Positions 1 to 8,014 are shown, numbered from the stretch's first letter. The stretch is 22,367 nucleotides of DNA from a virus (IMGVR_UViG_3300002334_000306:1-22367), one strand, 5' to 3'. Notes: a model not told the origin generated them from the sequence alone. Translations and numbers: made by a program.

Positions 1-18
1 TTTTACCTTCGAAGTCAT
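1..18 (-). CDS. Possible first codons of the next leftward gene (partial)
   Basis: An ATG on the minus strand at 18 lies 7 bases past the stop codon of the membrane-protein gene at 25-387 and opens a frame (MTSKVK) that runs off the window. The spacing fits the tightly packed leftward operon. A weak GAGA stretch lies upstream. Only six codons are visible, so this could be chance. Confidence 0.3.
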
Positions 19-24
19 TGATTC

Positions 25-387
25 TCAACCTGCGTTTCTGATTATTTCGTCCCCGGTAATTGCGCGCTCCACTCCACCTTTCATCAAGATGTAATAGAGG
101 CAGGGCCTCACAGAGCATTCAATTCTTTCCACTCTGCCCAGTTCATTGAACGGTTTGATGATCAATATCTGCCCAACTTGAGGTCCGGCACGTTCGCGCG
201 CTTTCTGTTGTTCGATACTTTCCTCAAACACGCTCCATAGCCACATGACGACTGCTCCAATGGCTAATGCTTTAGCCCAGAACCAGACGAAGCGCCAAAC
301 TTGGCGTAGTGTGATCTCACGCCAGTTGCGGAATGGATTTCGGAATGGGTTACCCACTGCTCGGATGCGTTTTAGGAATTGAATCAT
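25..387 (-). CDS. Small single-pass membrane protein, unknown function
   Basis: This 120-residue protein has a basic, Arg-rich N terminus (residues 6-29), one strongly hydrophobic Trp-rich segment at about 33-54, then a charged stretch and a soluble C-terminal part of about 65 residues. The layout predicts a single-pass inner membrane protein with its basic N terminus in the cytoplasm. The start is supported by a GGAGG site about 10 bases upstream and by an ATGA overlap with the stop codon of the preceding gene, which implies coupled translation. It is the last complete gene of the leftward operon. I recognise no family. The position is compatible with a membrane-acting early phage protein, but nothing in the sequence proves that. 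Confidence 0.75.
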   Translation of the reverse strand: MIQFLKRIRAVGNPFRNPFRNWREITLRQVWRFVWFWAKALAIGAVVMWLWSVFEESIEQQKARERAGPQVGQILIIKPFNELGRVERIECSVRPCLYYILMKGGVERAITGDEIIRNAG

Positions 388-1250
388 ATCGATGATCCTC
401 CATCCGTTTTACGTCCATTCATGATGATCGTATTCTTGTCCACCGTCTCTGTGATGATGTGCGTGGTGCCGCTGGATTCAGTCACTTTTGCTGGTGGCAC
501 GACTCCGGTAGTGAGATCGTCTCTCTGCTCAGCCAGGTATTTGAGTCGCTTGGCAATCCCGTTTACAGATACATCGGTGATCTGCAGATATGAGATCAGT
601 CGCGCCTGTTTTAGATAGACAGACCAATCTTCTTTGCGGTGTATGTCGAGTGTTTCTTTGCAGCGTTGTGTGATGCTTTTACTTTCCTCGACTGCCTGAA
701 ATTTGACCATGGGATTGAATGTTTCAGCCATCTCTTTTTGAATAACCTCAAAATCATTGGGCTCACGATCCGGGAGATAATGCTCGCGGTTGTGCGATGA
801 TTGCTGATCAAGCAATGCGTCATAGTTTTCTTCCATCACAGCAATGTATTTGCAGATCATCATGAAGTTGATTGACGTATGCAGGGCGTTGCCGGTCTCG
901 CTGGTATAGTTCGAATCTTTAATGCCAAGGAGACTTGCAATGCTGTCAAAATTTTTCAAGCTGGGTAGAGCAACCGAGTCAATATCCCGGGCGAATTTTG
1001 CTCGGCGCGCGACAATCTTATCAGCTTTGCGATCTACATCTTCGGTAGCTAATCTTTCAAAAGCAGCAGCGTCTTCGTGCATCGGCGGGGCACATTTTTT
1101 GTATGTCTCCAGCGCTTGCCGGGCGGCTACCAATTTTGTAGCTGCGTCAAGCTTCTCTTTGTACGGCGCGTTGCCTTTTATCTTATGCTCAACATTGGAT
1201 AGCCCATCGTGTACCTGAGATTTTAAATTTTCATATTCTGTTGTGGTCAT
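384..1250 (-). CDS. Unknown phage protein, largely helical
   Basis: The product is 288 residues, acidic-basic mixed and mostly predicted helical. Heptad-like charged stretches at about 1-110 suggest coiled-coil or helical-bundle structure, and the last 45 residues look like short beta strands with polar linkers. There is no signal peptide or membrane segment, so it should act in the cytoplasm or be structural. The start has an AAGGA site about 7 bases upstream and overlaps the preceding gene by four bases (ATGA). Its own stop overlaps the next gene in the same way. No catalytic motif or known family is recognisable. Its operon mates are also mostly unknown, so context adds little. Confidence 0.75.
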   Translation of the reverse strand: MTTTEYENLKSQVHDGLSNVEHKIKGNAPYKEKLDAATKLVAARQALETYKKCAPPMHEDAAAFERLATEDVDRKADKIVARRAKFARDIDSVALPSLKNFDSIASLLGIKDSNYTSETGNALHTSINFMMICKYIAVMEENYDALLDQQSSHNREHYLPDREPNDFEVIQKEMAETFNPMVKFQAVEESKSITQRCKETLDIHRKEDWSVYLKQARLISYLQITDVSVNGIAKRLKYLAEQRDDLTTGVVPPAKVTESSGTTHIITETVDKNTIIMNGRKTDGGSSI

Positions 1251-1678
1251 GCTTTTTCCTTAGCGTGTGCCGCTTTGAGTTTCGATGCTATATCTCGCAC
1301 AGACATGTTACCTATGTCAAGGTCAGCAATTTTTTGAGCTTCTGTCATGAAGGGTTGCAGGTCATGCATATCATCCATGGCGGCAACTGTTTCTTCTCTA
1401 ACAGCGCCTAAAGCATTGGCGATATACTCGATCAAAAGATCGCGGCGATTAGCTTGAGTGTACATTGAATTCCGGCTGTCTTCTTGTACTTTATCCAAGA
1501 TGTCTGATGCCGTCGAGCAGTCTTTTTCAACCTCTACGTCCAGCGCATCTTCATAATGATCGCGTTCATGCTTGGCTTCATTCAGCTGAGCGCGTATGTT
1601 GTCGATCATTTCTACGCCGATTGCCTGTGACAACTCATATTCCAAGGCGTCTACCTTTGCTCTGAGTTTCTTGATCAT
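1247..1678 (-). CDS. Small coiled-coil protein, unknown function
   Basis: I place the start at the internal ATG (1678), giving 143 residues beginning MIKKLRAKVDALEYEL. This ATG forms an ATGA overlap with the stop of the preceding gene, the junction style used throughout this operon. An in-frame ATG seven codons upstream (1699) lies inside the neighbouring gene and is less likely. Residues 1-55 are a strong coiled coil rich in Glu, Lys and Leu. The C-terminal half is helical and ends with Ala and Lys (KAAHAKEKA). It overlaps the following gene by four bases. The function is unknown. A coiled-coil partner for the next, also helical, product is possible but is inference. Confidence 0.75.
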   Translation of the reverse strand: MIKKLRAKVDALEYELSQAIGVEMIDNIRAQLNEAKHERDHYEDALDVEVEKDCSTASDILDKVQEDSRNSMYTQANRRDLLIEYIANALGAVREETVAAMDDMHDLQPFMTEAQKIADLDIGNMSVRDIASKLKAAHAKEKA

Positions 1679-2295
1679 TGTACATCTTTCTGGGTGCAAT
1701 CGAATTGCATTGTTCCATTCAGCTGCTCGGAGGTAATTTCTTCGAGTTGCATATTTATGATCTTATCGACAAAAGCCTCATCTTTGCGAGCAAGCAGATA
1801 TGCGGCAAACTGATCCGGTCGGCAGTGAATTACGATATCGTTTTGCTCTTCTTCAATGTCAATTTTGAATACATTCTTAACCATATTAATCATTATCGGC
1901 GCATGATGTGCCTCGGTGCCATTGAAGTTTTGTGCTGGCGCTCGCAATAAGAATGACAGATAGGATGGCGTTGATCGGCTACTGCAACCCCTAATACCTT
2001 TATTTCTATATTTGGTCGCATTGCAGATTTTTCTTTGCCTTGGCATGTCATCTCTGTTACGCACCTGGACGAGCCACTTGGGAATTAAATCATAGATGTC
2101 GTTCATCAACATCAGGAAGTGGGTGTACTGCTCCGGCGTGATTGTGAAAACCAAATCTCGTTTCCAATTGCAGCGTCCAATTGTTTCCCCGAACGCCCGG
2201 GAGATTGCCGCGCGCATTTTGCTTTCCTTGGTGGCTTCTTTATGCACTTCCTTATATGGAATGGTGAGTACGAGATGAGTGAGTGAGTGAGTCAT
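1675..2295 (-). CDS. Unknown phage protein (206 aa)
   Basis: The start is taken at 2295 (MTHSLTHLVL), because an AGGAAAC ribosome site sits about 6 bases upstream and the next gene upstream in the operon ends at 2315. A longer frame to 2412 would read into that gene. The first codons contain a short GTGA/GAGT tandem repeat. The protein looks like two related halves: a hydrophobic strand, a helix, then a phrase like D-hydrophobic-V/I-F/H-T/C-I-T/R-P-EQY/DQF (FTITPEQY near residue 50, IHCRPDQF near 165). That suggests an internal duplication of about 100 residues. The middle part (about 75-110) is rich in Arg, Lys and Cys. No known family is recognisable. Confidence 0.7.
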   Translation of the reverse strand: MTHSLTHLVLTIPYKEVHKEATKESKMRAAISRAFGETIGRCNWKRDLVFTITPEQYTHFLMLMNDIYDLIPKWLVQVRNRDDMPRQRKICNATKYRNKGIRGCSSRSTPSYLSFLLRAPAQNFNGTEAHHAPIMINMVKNVFKIDIEEEQNDIVIHCRPDQFAAYLLARKDEAFVDKIINMQLEEITSEQLNGTMQFDCTQKDVQ

Positions 2296-2314
2296 ATTGT
2301 TTCCTGTCGTTTGT

Positions 2315-3310
2315 TTAGAAGTTTTCAGATACGAAATCCAACACAGCCTGTGCGTTGTCGCTGATCTTGGCAAGCATCTCACGGTTCTCACGCTCAATCT
2401 CACCGGCTGCATTCCATGCTTCGAAGTCGATGAAGCTTTTGATTTCAGATGAGATCAGATCGCTAATGACGGATGGAGTCAGTGCGTCGAGTTCCCAAGA
2501 GGTATCACCAAATTCTCGCATGTAGGCTTTCGCACGACTATCGGTTACTTTTGTTGGGTTGGGTGGCGGACTGTACTTCTCAATCTGATCCATGTTCATG
2601 GCGATGCGGCGGATTTCAACCTCACATTCGGAAAACATGGAGACGCGCACTTGGTTGTCTCTTGTCATGTCGATGCCAGATGGATCGTGATCGCCAAGGT
2701 GAATCAAGACGGTACGCTTGCCTTCTGCTTCGGCAGCTTTAAATCGGTTGCCAGCGTCCCACTGCGCAGAGGCAGACATGTATCCTTTACAGGCCATGTA
2801 CGGAACATCCCAAGTGTTGCATGGTCGCTCGATCACATTTGACAGAGCATCTTTCTCAACCCAGACTTCCACGTAGGTGTCTTGAGTTGCCCAGCGATCT
2901 TCGGAATAGGCATATTCAATACCATCGAGAACACTGGCTGGCTCGTCATTGTTGTATGGTAATTTACATTTGCGTCCACGATCTTCGATACGGTCGAACG
3001 GAATTTCACCTGCAAGGCGCGCGTCCGTAATGATGCTGCCAAGGCGTTTGTATGATTGCTCAGTGTTTGGCAACCAAGCTTTCGCAATGAAGCGGTAATA
3101 CAGCTGGCGCAGAGACAATTTGTAACCCTGCTTGCGATACTCTTCGATGAATACGTTTGCCCGGCTGATGATGTGCTGGTGGTCTTTGTTGAATTTCTTT
3201 GCAACGTAGACTTTGTTTGCAGGACCTACCGGCTCGCCGCAATACCCACATTCAGATTCCATCGTCGGATCGTTCTCGTTACCACATTCACATTGGATGT
3301 ATGTTGTCAT
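2315..3310 (-). CDS. Spo11/topoisomerase VI A-like TOPRIM protein with zinc ribbon
   Basis: The product is 331 residues. Residues 7-24 form a CxC...CxxC zinc-binding knuckle (C7, C9, C21, C24). At 67-73 the sequence LRQLYYRF matches the winged-helix motif (R-x-x-YY) that carries the DNA-cleaving tyrosine in Topo VI A and Spo11, most likely Tyr72. The TOPRIM metal site is visible as VWVEKDAL (Glu152) and LGDHDPSG (Asp207, Asp209). These are the key residues of a type IIB topoisomerase A subunit. No ATPase B subunit is present in the window, as in the orphan 'Mini-A' proteins known from phages and plasmids. A role in DNA cleavage, replication or recombination is likely; the substrate is unknown. 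The neighbours upstream are small, one with a zinc ribbon. Identification is firm, the exact activity is not. Confidence 0.88.
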   Translation of the reverse strand: MTTYIQCECGNENDPTMESECGYCGEPVGPANKVYVAKKFNKDHQHIISRANVFIEEYRKQGYKLSLRQLYYRFIAKAWLPNTEQSYKRLGSIITDARLAGEIPFDRIEDRGRKCKLPYNNDEPASVLDGIEYAYSEDRWATQDTYVEVWVEKDALSNVIERPCNTWDVPYMACKGYMSASAQWDAGNRFKAAEAEGKRTVLIHLGDHDPSGIDMTRDNQVRVSMFSECEVEIRRIAMNMDQIEKYSPPPNPTKVTDSRAKAYMREFGDTSWELDALTPSVISDLISSEIKSFIDFEAWNAAGEIERENREMLAKISDNAQAVLDFVSENF

Positions 3311-3326
3311 ATTTTTATTCCTGTGT

Positions 3327-3530
3327 TTATGATTTGTTGATGTCTTTTAGGTTTTCCAATTCTGGGATGAATTGTTTTATGCATTCGCCGCCTTCGCCAT
3401 ACAATTCGTAGAACCGCTCGGCAAGTGGGCAACCCATAACGCCGTGTTCGCCAGTCATTGCTTCATTAGCATCGGTGCGGTCGTCGGTGACAAAGCCTTC
3501 GGTTTTATTTGCGTTCCATACGATGAACAT
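3327..3530 (-). CDS. Small unknown protein (67 aa)
   Basis: The start is placed at 3530 (MFIVWNANKTEG), where TAATG joins it to the stop of the preceding gene. A longer frame to 3647 would overlap that gene by over 100 bases and carries a low-quality, Arg- and Pro-rich extension. The 67 residues begin with a beta strand, contain an acidic stretch (TDDRTDANEA), and have two cysteines in short loops (GVMGCPLAERF and GGECIKQF). There is no membrane segment. The function is unknown. Its place directly before the topoisomerase-like gene means they are co-expressed. Confidence 0.65.
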   Translation of the reverse strand: MFIVWNANKTEGFVTDDRTDANEAMTGEHGVMGCPLAERFYELYGEGGECIKQFIPELENLKDINKS

Positions 3531-3826
3531 TATTCTGATCCTTTTGCAAAGTTTCGATTGTTTTCTCGCCATTGCCTTGACCATGGAGTAAGAGATGTAT
3601 GGCGGTGCGGGTATTGGGCTGGCTCCAGATCGGTTGAGTGTCCACATTCAGGACAACCTACAACCACTTGTTCAGAGGGAATATGAAACGTGGTCTCTCG
3701 TGGTGAGAAATAACGCAGATCATCCCGGTCGACGAGCAGTAGCGCGCCACAACCTGATTTCTCGTTACCTTTGCCAGTGCAGTGCACTTCGACTTGGAAG
3801 GGGAGTGGTTTCTTTAGGACTTTCAT
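3530..3826 (-). CDS. Small zinc-ribbon protein
   Basis: The product is 98 residues with four cysteines arranged as CTGKGNEKSGCG (C16, C26) and CPECGH (C58, C61), separated by about 30 residues of beta-type sequence. This is a typical treble-clef or ribbon zinc site and resembles small zinc-ribbon proteins common in tailed phages. The C terminus is basic and Trp-containing (TPWSRQWRENNRNF), suitable for nucleic acid or protein contact. The start overlaps the preceding gene by four bases (ATGA), and the stop is shared with the next start. A nucleic-acid-binding or adaptor role is likely from the fold only. Confidence 0.75.
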   Translation of the reverse strand: MKVLKKPLPFQVEVHCTGKGNEKSGCGALLLVDRDDLRYFSPRETTFHIPSEQVVVGCPECGHSTDLEPAQYPHRHTSLTPWSRQWRENNRNFAKGSE

Positions 3827-4359
3827 GCTTTGCTCGCTTTGTGTTTTTCACGGATCGTGTGTTTTCGCCATTCCTCGGCGTTGGTAATCAGCAGGTCAAA
3901 ATCTTTGAGTGTGCCGTTGGGAACGCGCTGCTGCATGTACTCACCAATGCGCGCTTGCTCCACGAGATTGTCGAAAGCTTTTAGTTTCGGTGCCGGGATG
4001 TGTTTTTGGATCGCAGAAATTACAGTGTCCACATAAGAGTTGTTCGAGAGGTTGTATCGGTTGGTGCCATCATAATGTTTACGCAATGAAACAATGTCTA
4101 TGAACGCAACGTGACTGCTGCGCGGTTTATTGGCTGAATGAAGACGCTTGTTTAATTGAGTGACTGATCTATTATAGCGCTTGAGCACGGTCTCCAAATC
4201 ATTCTTTCCCTGAACCAATTGTAATGAATCTTTCAGGTGTTGTGGGCCGTGTTGTGGCATATATAAGAGTTCGGGTTTAACCAACGCAACCTGATCGTAA
4301 GCAGAAACGATGCTGAGATACTCTTTGATTAGCTGGTCAATTATCTCTTTGTCAGTCAT
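3823..4359 (-). CDS. Unknown protein, first gene of the leftward operon
   Basis: I choose the ATG at 4359 (MTDKEIIDQL), with an AAAGG site about 8 bases upstream, giving 178 residues. An ATG twelve codons earlier (4395) lacks a ribosome site and overlaps the candidate promoter. The protein is mainly helical and basic (calculated by eye). A central stretch reads SSHVAFIDIVSLRKHYDGTN, and the C terminus is a charged helix ending in KHKASKA. No motif or family is recognised. As the promoter-proximal gene of an eight-gene operon it should be the most strongly expressed of the set. Confidence 0.7.
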   Translation of the reverse strand: MTDKEIIDQLIKEYLSIVSAYDQVALVKPELLYMPQHGPQHLKDSLQLVQGKNDLETVLKRYNRSVTQLNKRLHSANKPRSSHVAFIDIVSLRKHYDGTNRYNLSNNSYVDTVISAIQKHIPAPKLKAFDNLVEQARIGEYMQQRVPNGTLKDFDLLITNAEEWRKHTIREKHKASKA

Positions 4360-4392
4360 ATTTGTAGCCTTTTGTAAACAGTCATTGCATCT

Positions 4393-4421
4393 CATGTAAC
4401 ATTGGTTTGAGTGGATGTAAA
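4393..4421 (-). promoter_or_regulatory. Candidate promoter of the leftward operon
   Basis: On the minus strand TTTACA (4421-4416) is separated by 17 bases from TACATG (4398-4393). The -35 matches consensus at five of six bases and the -10 at three of six. It would give a leader of about 25 bases before the start at 4359. A candidate operator ATGGTTAAT lies just upstream at 4437-4445. Confidence 0.4.
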
Positions 4422-5058
4422 ACTGAAATGATTGTTATGGTTAATTTTTCTTTGAGCCGTTCGTAAATAATCCTTGACGAGGGGCTGTCTATGTGTCAGG
4501 CTGATTGTTAGGACGAATCCGTTAAGCAACCCTAATGTGTTGTGATTTGTCCTCTTCTCCTGGATTGAGCGATTGCTCTCCGATTGAGGTTTTAGGCACT
4601 GCTTAGAGCATTATGTGCCTGAAATAAACAAGGCGTACATCGAAAAACACAGATTTGTGTCAGATATTCAGCCTTATTTGAGAGAAGAAACCTTACTGAG
4701 CCCCAAAGAGGGCGTTAAAAACCAAATAATCAAATATCGACCCAAAACGCCTATATAGAGAGTAATTTTATTTACTTGTCTGTCTACGTTTGTCTTAAAT
4801 AATATTATTCCCTAATAGCAATGTAGTACATTACCATCATTATTATGTATTCTTTATATATAAATTAAAAAAGGTATAAGAAAGGGGAGTTTTCTCCCGA
4901 TCCCCTTGATAAATTTCTCAGAAAATCGTGTTAGAAATCGTGTTTTTTCTTGACACACGGCACTGATAATTGACACAACTCTTTCGAAATGGGAGTTTTC
5001 AGCCATTTATCTGTGTCAAATATGATTCTGAGTAAATTGTTGCTTTATTTCCCTCATC
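4422..5058. promoter_or_regulatory. Divergent AT-rich control region with TGTGTCA-type repeats
   Basis: There is no gene here. The region separates the leftward operon from the rightward packaging genes and should hold both sets of promoters. GTGTCA or its complement TGACAC occurs at 4493, 4657, 4951, 4971 and 5013, two of them as TTGACAC exactly 20 bp apart. The middle (4740-4880) is extremely AT-rich. Other structure includes an interrupted hairpin at 4594-4620 (AGGCAC/GTGCCT outside TGCT/AGCA), AAATCGTGTT twice with a 12-bp period (4923-4944), and GGGAG-TTTT-CTCCC at 4885-4898. I could not fix a clear rightward promoter for the resolvase gene. Confidence 0.5.
4882..4907 (-). terminator. 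Possible terminator hairpin in the divergent region
   Basis: GGGAG (4885-4889) and CTCCC (4894-4898) pair around a TTTT loop. An alternative outer pairing is AAGGGG/CCCCTT (4882-4887 with 4902-4907). Read on the minus strand the stem is followed by a T-rich tract ending in TTTTTT, which fits an intrinsic terminator blocking leftward read-through. There is no leftward gene immediately upstream, so the role is uncertain. Confidence 0.25.
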
Positions 5059-5592
5059 ATGGTTAACTACAACATGGAAACAAAACCCACATTCATTGGT
5101 ATCGATCCGGGAGCACACGGTGCGCTGGCGTTCATCAATCCAAATACATTAGTGATGGATATTCATGACATGCCCATGATCCCGGTAGGAAAGTCAAAGA
5201 AGAGAAATGAAGTGGATGGTCGAGCGATCTATAATATGCTCCCTCCAGAAGGCGATGTCGTTGCTTACATTGAGGATGTCTGGTCGATGCCACATGATGG
5301 ACACGTAGGCGCATTCAATTTTGGCGACCGGTACGGATTGGTGCGGGGGGTGATGATGGCGTCAGATGTCGAACTCTTTAGAACGCGCCCACAGTCATGG
5401 AAGTCGAAGATGGGATGCCCAGCGAGTAAGACAGGGGCCCGAAATCTAGCAATGAAGCTCTTCCCTGACTTTGAAGAGACGTTCAAACGGGTAAAAGATG
5501 ATGGTAGGGCGGAAGCGGCTATGATCGCGCTCTTTGGTCTCTTATCACATGGAATACGGCTTAGAGGGCCTTTAAAACGCTTTGAGAGCTGA
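5059..5592 (+). CDS. RuvC-like Holliday junction resolvase
   Basis: The product is 177 residues with the RNase H-like fold of RuvC/pox-type resolvases. The acidic active-site pattern is complete: IGIDPGAHGALAF (Asp16), YIEDVW (Glu72), and the C-terminal DDGRAEAAMIALFG (Asp148 and Glu152). Such phage enzymes cut branched DNA, often so that replicated concatemers can be packaged, which fits the terminase genes directly downstream. Neither the ATG at 5059 nor the one at 5074 (MET...) has a good ribosome site, so the start is uncertain by five codons. The first ATG sits inside an ATGGTTAAC sequence, the phage-wide repeated motif. Function by motif is reliable; the exact substrate is inferred. Confidence 0.88.
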   Translation: MVNYNMETKPTFIGIDPGAHGALAFINPNTLVMDIHDMPMIPVGKSKKRNEVDGRAIYNMLPPEGDVVAYIEDVWSMPHDGHVGAFNFGDRYGLVRGVMMASDVELFRTRPQSWKSKMGCPASKTGARNLAMKLFPDFEETFKRVKDDGRAEAAMIALFGLLSHGIRLRGPLKRFES

Positions 5593-5609
5593 GCCATTCC
5601 AACAAAATC

Positions 5610-5638
5610 TTTACAAACATGGTTAATTTTGCGATAAT
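5610..5638 (+). promoter_or_regulatory. Promoter of the terminase genes
   Basis: TTTACA (5610-5615), a 17-base spacer and GATAAT (5633-5638) match the sigma70 consensus at five of six bases each. Transcription would start about 25 bases before the terS start codon. The spacer contains ATGGTTAAT, a motif repeated in front of other transcription units here. Confidence 0.65.
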
Positions 5639-5669
5639 CCATCGGTAACAACCCGGCACTGGATATCTC

Positions 5670-6269
5670 ATGAGTAATGCTAAAACACCAAATAGACCGA
5701 AACAACTCCCTTTACCAGAGGTACCATTAGCGAACGCACGCCACGAAATGTATGCGCAGAATTTATCTGTGGGTATGGAGCAGGCTCCAGCATACATCGG
5801 TGCCGGATTTTCACAGACAGGTTCAGGGGCATCTCGTACAGCAAATTATCCAGAAGTAAAACAGCGCATAGTGTGGTTGCAAAAGTCAATGGCACAGAAC
5901 CGCCATGCTCTGATCATGCACCAAGCGAATGAAATTGGTGACGTGGATACAATCACAGCGATCCAAGAACTCAAAATCACAAAAACATATCTTCTCGCCC
6001 ACCTGATGCACAACGTTGTGCTGGCTCAAGAAGTTGGACAGATATCTGCATCGAACAAAGCGATTGCTATGCTCTGGGCTGTGCTGGAAGAAGGAACAAC
6101 TCGGGACCCTGATGGAAGACGAAACGACAACAAACTACCAGATACCACATCCATTGGAATGATATTAGATTTCGCGAGAGAGATGAGTCAGAAACCAAAA
6201 GTAAACATCGTAGCTGCAGACGACATTGGTTTTACTGAGGATGCAGATTTGAAAGATGCAACTGAATAA
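5670..6269 (+). CDS. terS: Terminase small subunit
   Basis: The product is 199 residues. Residues 21-70 read as the helix-turn-helix of the Terminase_2-type small subunit: a first helix (NARHEMYAQNL), a short turn, AYIGAGFSQ and a recognition helix leading to YPEVKQRIVWLQ. This corresponds to the familiar pattern ending in a conserved 'AGYS...A..LL..P.V...I' phrase. The middle is helical, as needed for ring assembly. The C-terminal 60 residues are polar and acidic. TerS binds the packaging site on phage DNA and stimulates the large subunit. The stop codon overlaps the terL start (TAATG), which is strong context. A GGATATC stretch near the start is only a modest ribosome site. Assignment rests on motif plus position. 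Confidence 0.85.
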   Translation: MSNAKTPNRPKQLPLPEVPLANARHEMYAQNLSVGMEQAPAYIGAGFSQTGSGASRTANYPEVKQRIVWLQKSMAQNRHALIMHQANEIGDVDTITAIQELKITKTYLLAHLMHNVVLAQEVGQISASNKAIAMLWAVLEEGTTRDPDGRRNDNKLPDTTSIGMILDFAREMSQKPKVNIVAADDIGFTEDADLKDATE

Positions 6270-7999
6270 TGGTACAACCACTTCCCCATGATCAGAGAAA
6301 GATCATTCGAGGCGCGATCAAAACGCTCGCAGATCAAAAAGATCACCTTGAAGATTGTCTCTACAAAAAATTGAAACCAGATGCGTACTTAACAGAAAAG
6401 TTAACTACACTCCTGGGTACGTCTTCTGTTACAGGGCAGTTGAAAGCTCTCGAACAAATGCATGCCACAACTGAGAAAGGCTACATGGACCATCTAAAAT
6501 TGCTGGCACCAAACGATCTCACTGCCTATGCTGAATATATGGTACCGGATGAACCACCAGCCGACCACCACGTCTGGCTATGTGAACAGCTTATGAAGAT
6601 GGAGCGCCGGGAAGAAGGCTTCATGAGAATGTCAATTTCCATGGCTCCGGGACATGCAAAGTCAGAGTACGGATCACGGCGCTTTCCATCGTGGTATATA
6701 GGAAGAAACCCAAGACATAAATATCTTCAAGGGGGACACACCCAGGCATTCTGCGAAAGCGAATTTGGTAAACCAACCAGAGCGATGGTGGATAGTCAAA
6801 GGTACAGAGATGTATTTCCAGATGTCGAACTGACAAAAGATACCAAAGCTGCTGGAACATGGGCGGTCACAACCGGTGCTAAATATTATACAAAAGGCGT
6901 GGGCGTGGGCATCGCTGGCTTCCGTGCTAGTTGTGCCGGTATTGATGATCCATTCGCATTGAGAAAAGATGCAGAGAGCCCTACAACACGTCAAGAAGTA
7001 TGGGACTGGTTCTCTGCTGATTTCACAACCAGACTACTCCCACATGCTCCGCTATTTTTGATTATGACGCGGTGGAACAATGATGATCTTGCAGCACGTA
7101 TTGAAGATATGAATAAAGAGGGTAGAGGCCTTCCTTGGAATATCATCAACGTGCCAGCAATATGTATCGATGAAGAAAATGATCCAATGGGAAGGAAATT
7201 GAACGAACCGCTATGGCCTGATTTCTACACATACGAAATTTTGATGAACTTGAAAGCTACTCTCGAATCACGAGATTGGAATTCTCTGTACATGGGCAAC
7301 CCTGTGGATGAAGAAGGCAACGTGATAAATCTTTCTTGGTTCGGTCGATACGAAAGATTGCCAGATAGAAGAGAATGGAAGAAAATATTGCTGTCAGTAG
7401 ATACAGCCAACAAGAAAAATGAGCGTGCGGATTTCACATCAATTGGTGTGTGGATTGAGACCAAGGATGGACAGCATTACCTCGCCTACATCAAGAGAGA
7501 AAAATTAGAATTCAATGAGCTTGTCAAAACAATAAACACTGTTGGTACGGCATGGAATGTTGATGCTGTGTTGGTGGAAGACAAAGGATCAGGGACCCAA
7601 TACATTCAGACACAAGGCAAGGGTCAAGGACCACATCCAGTGATTGCAATCAGTACCAACAACAACTCCAAAGAGTTCCGTATGGATGGTGCCACCCCAA
7701 TGATTGAGGGAGGGTTAGTGAACCTACCGGTGCGTGCTGAGTGGTTACCTGACTATGAATTAGAACTTGTTTCATTTCCTTTCGGGAAAAATGACGACTC
7801 AGTAGACATGACAAGTCAATACCTAAATCATGTTAAGGTTAAGATTTCTGGCACCACCAAGAAAATGAAGCGCGGAGGCGCTGACACATCTGGGGTAAAA
7901 AAAGATATCATCAAGAGAATTGGAGAAGATATCCTGGCCAAGAGAGAGGGAAAAGAGCTCCATCCCGTAGCACAAGCGATCCTCGACGCCTCTAAATAG
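6269..7999 (+). CDS. terL: Terminase large subunit (packaging ATPase and nuclease)
   Basis: The product is 576 residues, a normal length for TerL. The ATPase domain shows Walker A MAPGHAKSE (126-133), Walker B CAGIDDP (222-228) and the coupling phrase LIMTRWNNDDL (264-273). The RNase H-like nuclease follows, with LSVDTANKK (Asp378), VLVEDKGSGT (Glu437, Asp438) and FGKNDDSVDM (Asp509-Asp513). It pumps DNA through the portal into the procapsid and cuts the concatemer. The N-terminal 90 residues are a helical extension before the adenine-binding region. It starts on the last base of the terS stop codon, so the two are translationally coupled. A terminator-like hairpin follows 16 bases after the stop. 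Unusually, the portal gene is not next but 6 kb away. Confidence 0.96.
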   Translation: MVQPLPHDQRKIIRGAIKTLADQKDHLEDCLYKKLKPDAYLTEKLTTLLGTSSVTGQLKALEQMHATTEKGYMDHLKLLAPNDLTAYAEYMVPDEPPADHHVWLCEQLMKMERREEGFMRMSISMAPGHAKSEYGSRRFPSWYIGRNPRHKYLQGGHTQAFCESEFGKPTRAMVDSQRYRDVFPDVELTKDTKAAGTWAVTTGAKYYTKGVGVGIAGFRASCAGIDDPFALRKDAESPTTRQEVWDWFSADFTTRLLPHAPLFLIMTRWNNDDLAARIEDMNKEGRGLPWNIINVPAICIDEENDPMGRKLNEPLWPDFYTYEILMNLKATLESRDWNSLYMGNPVDEEGNVINLSWFGRYERLPDRREWKKILLSVDTANKKNERADFTSIGVWIETKDGQHYLAYIKREKLEFNELVKTINTVGTAWNVDAVLVEDKGSGTQYIQTQGKGQGPHPVIAISTNNNSKEFRMDGATPMIEGGLVNLPVRAEWLPDYELELVSFPFGKNDDSVDMTSQYLNHVKVKISGTTKKMKRGGADTSGVKKDIIKRIGEDILAKREGKELHPVAQAILDASK

Positions 8000-8014
8000 C
8001 AGCGAGATTTTCGT

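Noticed and set aside
922-1218. Plus-strand frames opposite the leftward operon (for example 379-618, 922-1218, 1678-1950, 3595-3984)
   Set aside because: They run against a continuous chain of overlapping minus-strand genes, lack ribosome sites and have low-complexity composition.
5022-5066. A 14-codon upstream frame (MILSKLLLYFPHHG) overlapping the resolvase start
   Set aside because: No ribosome site and no attenuation structure; probably chance.
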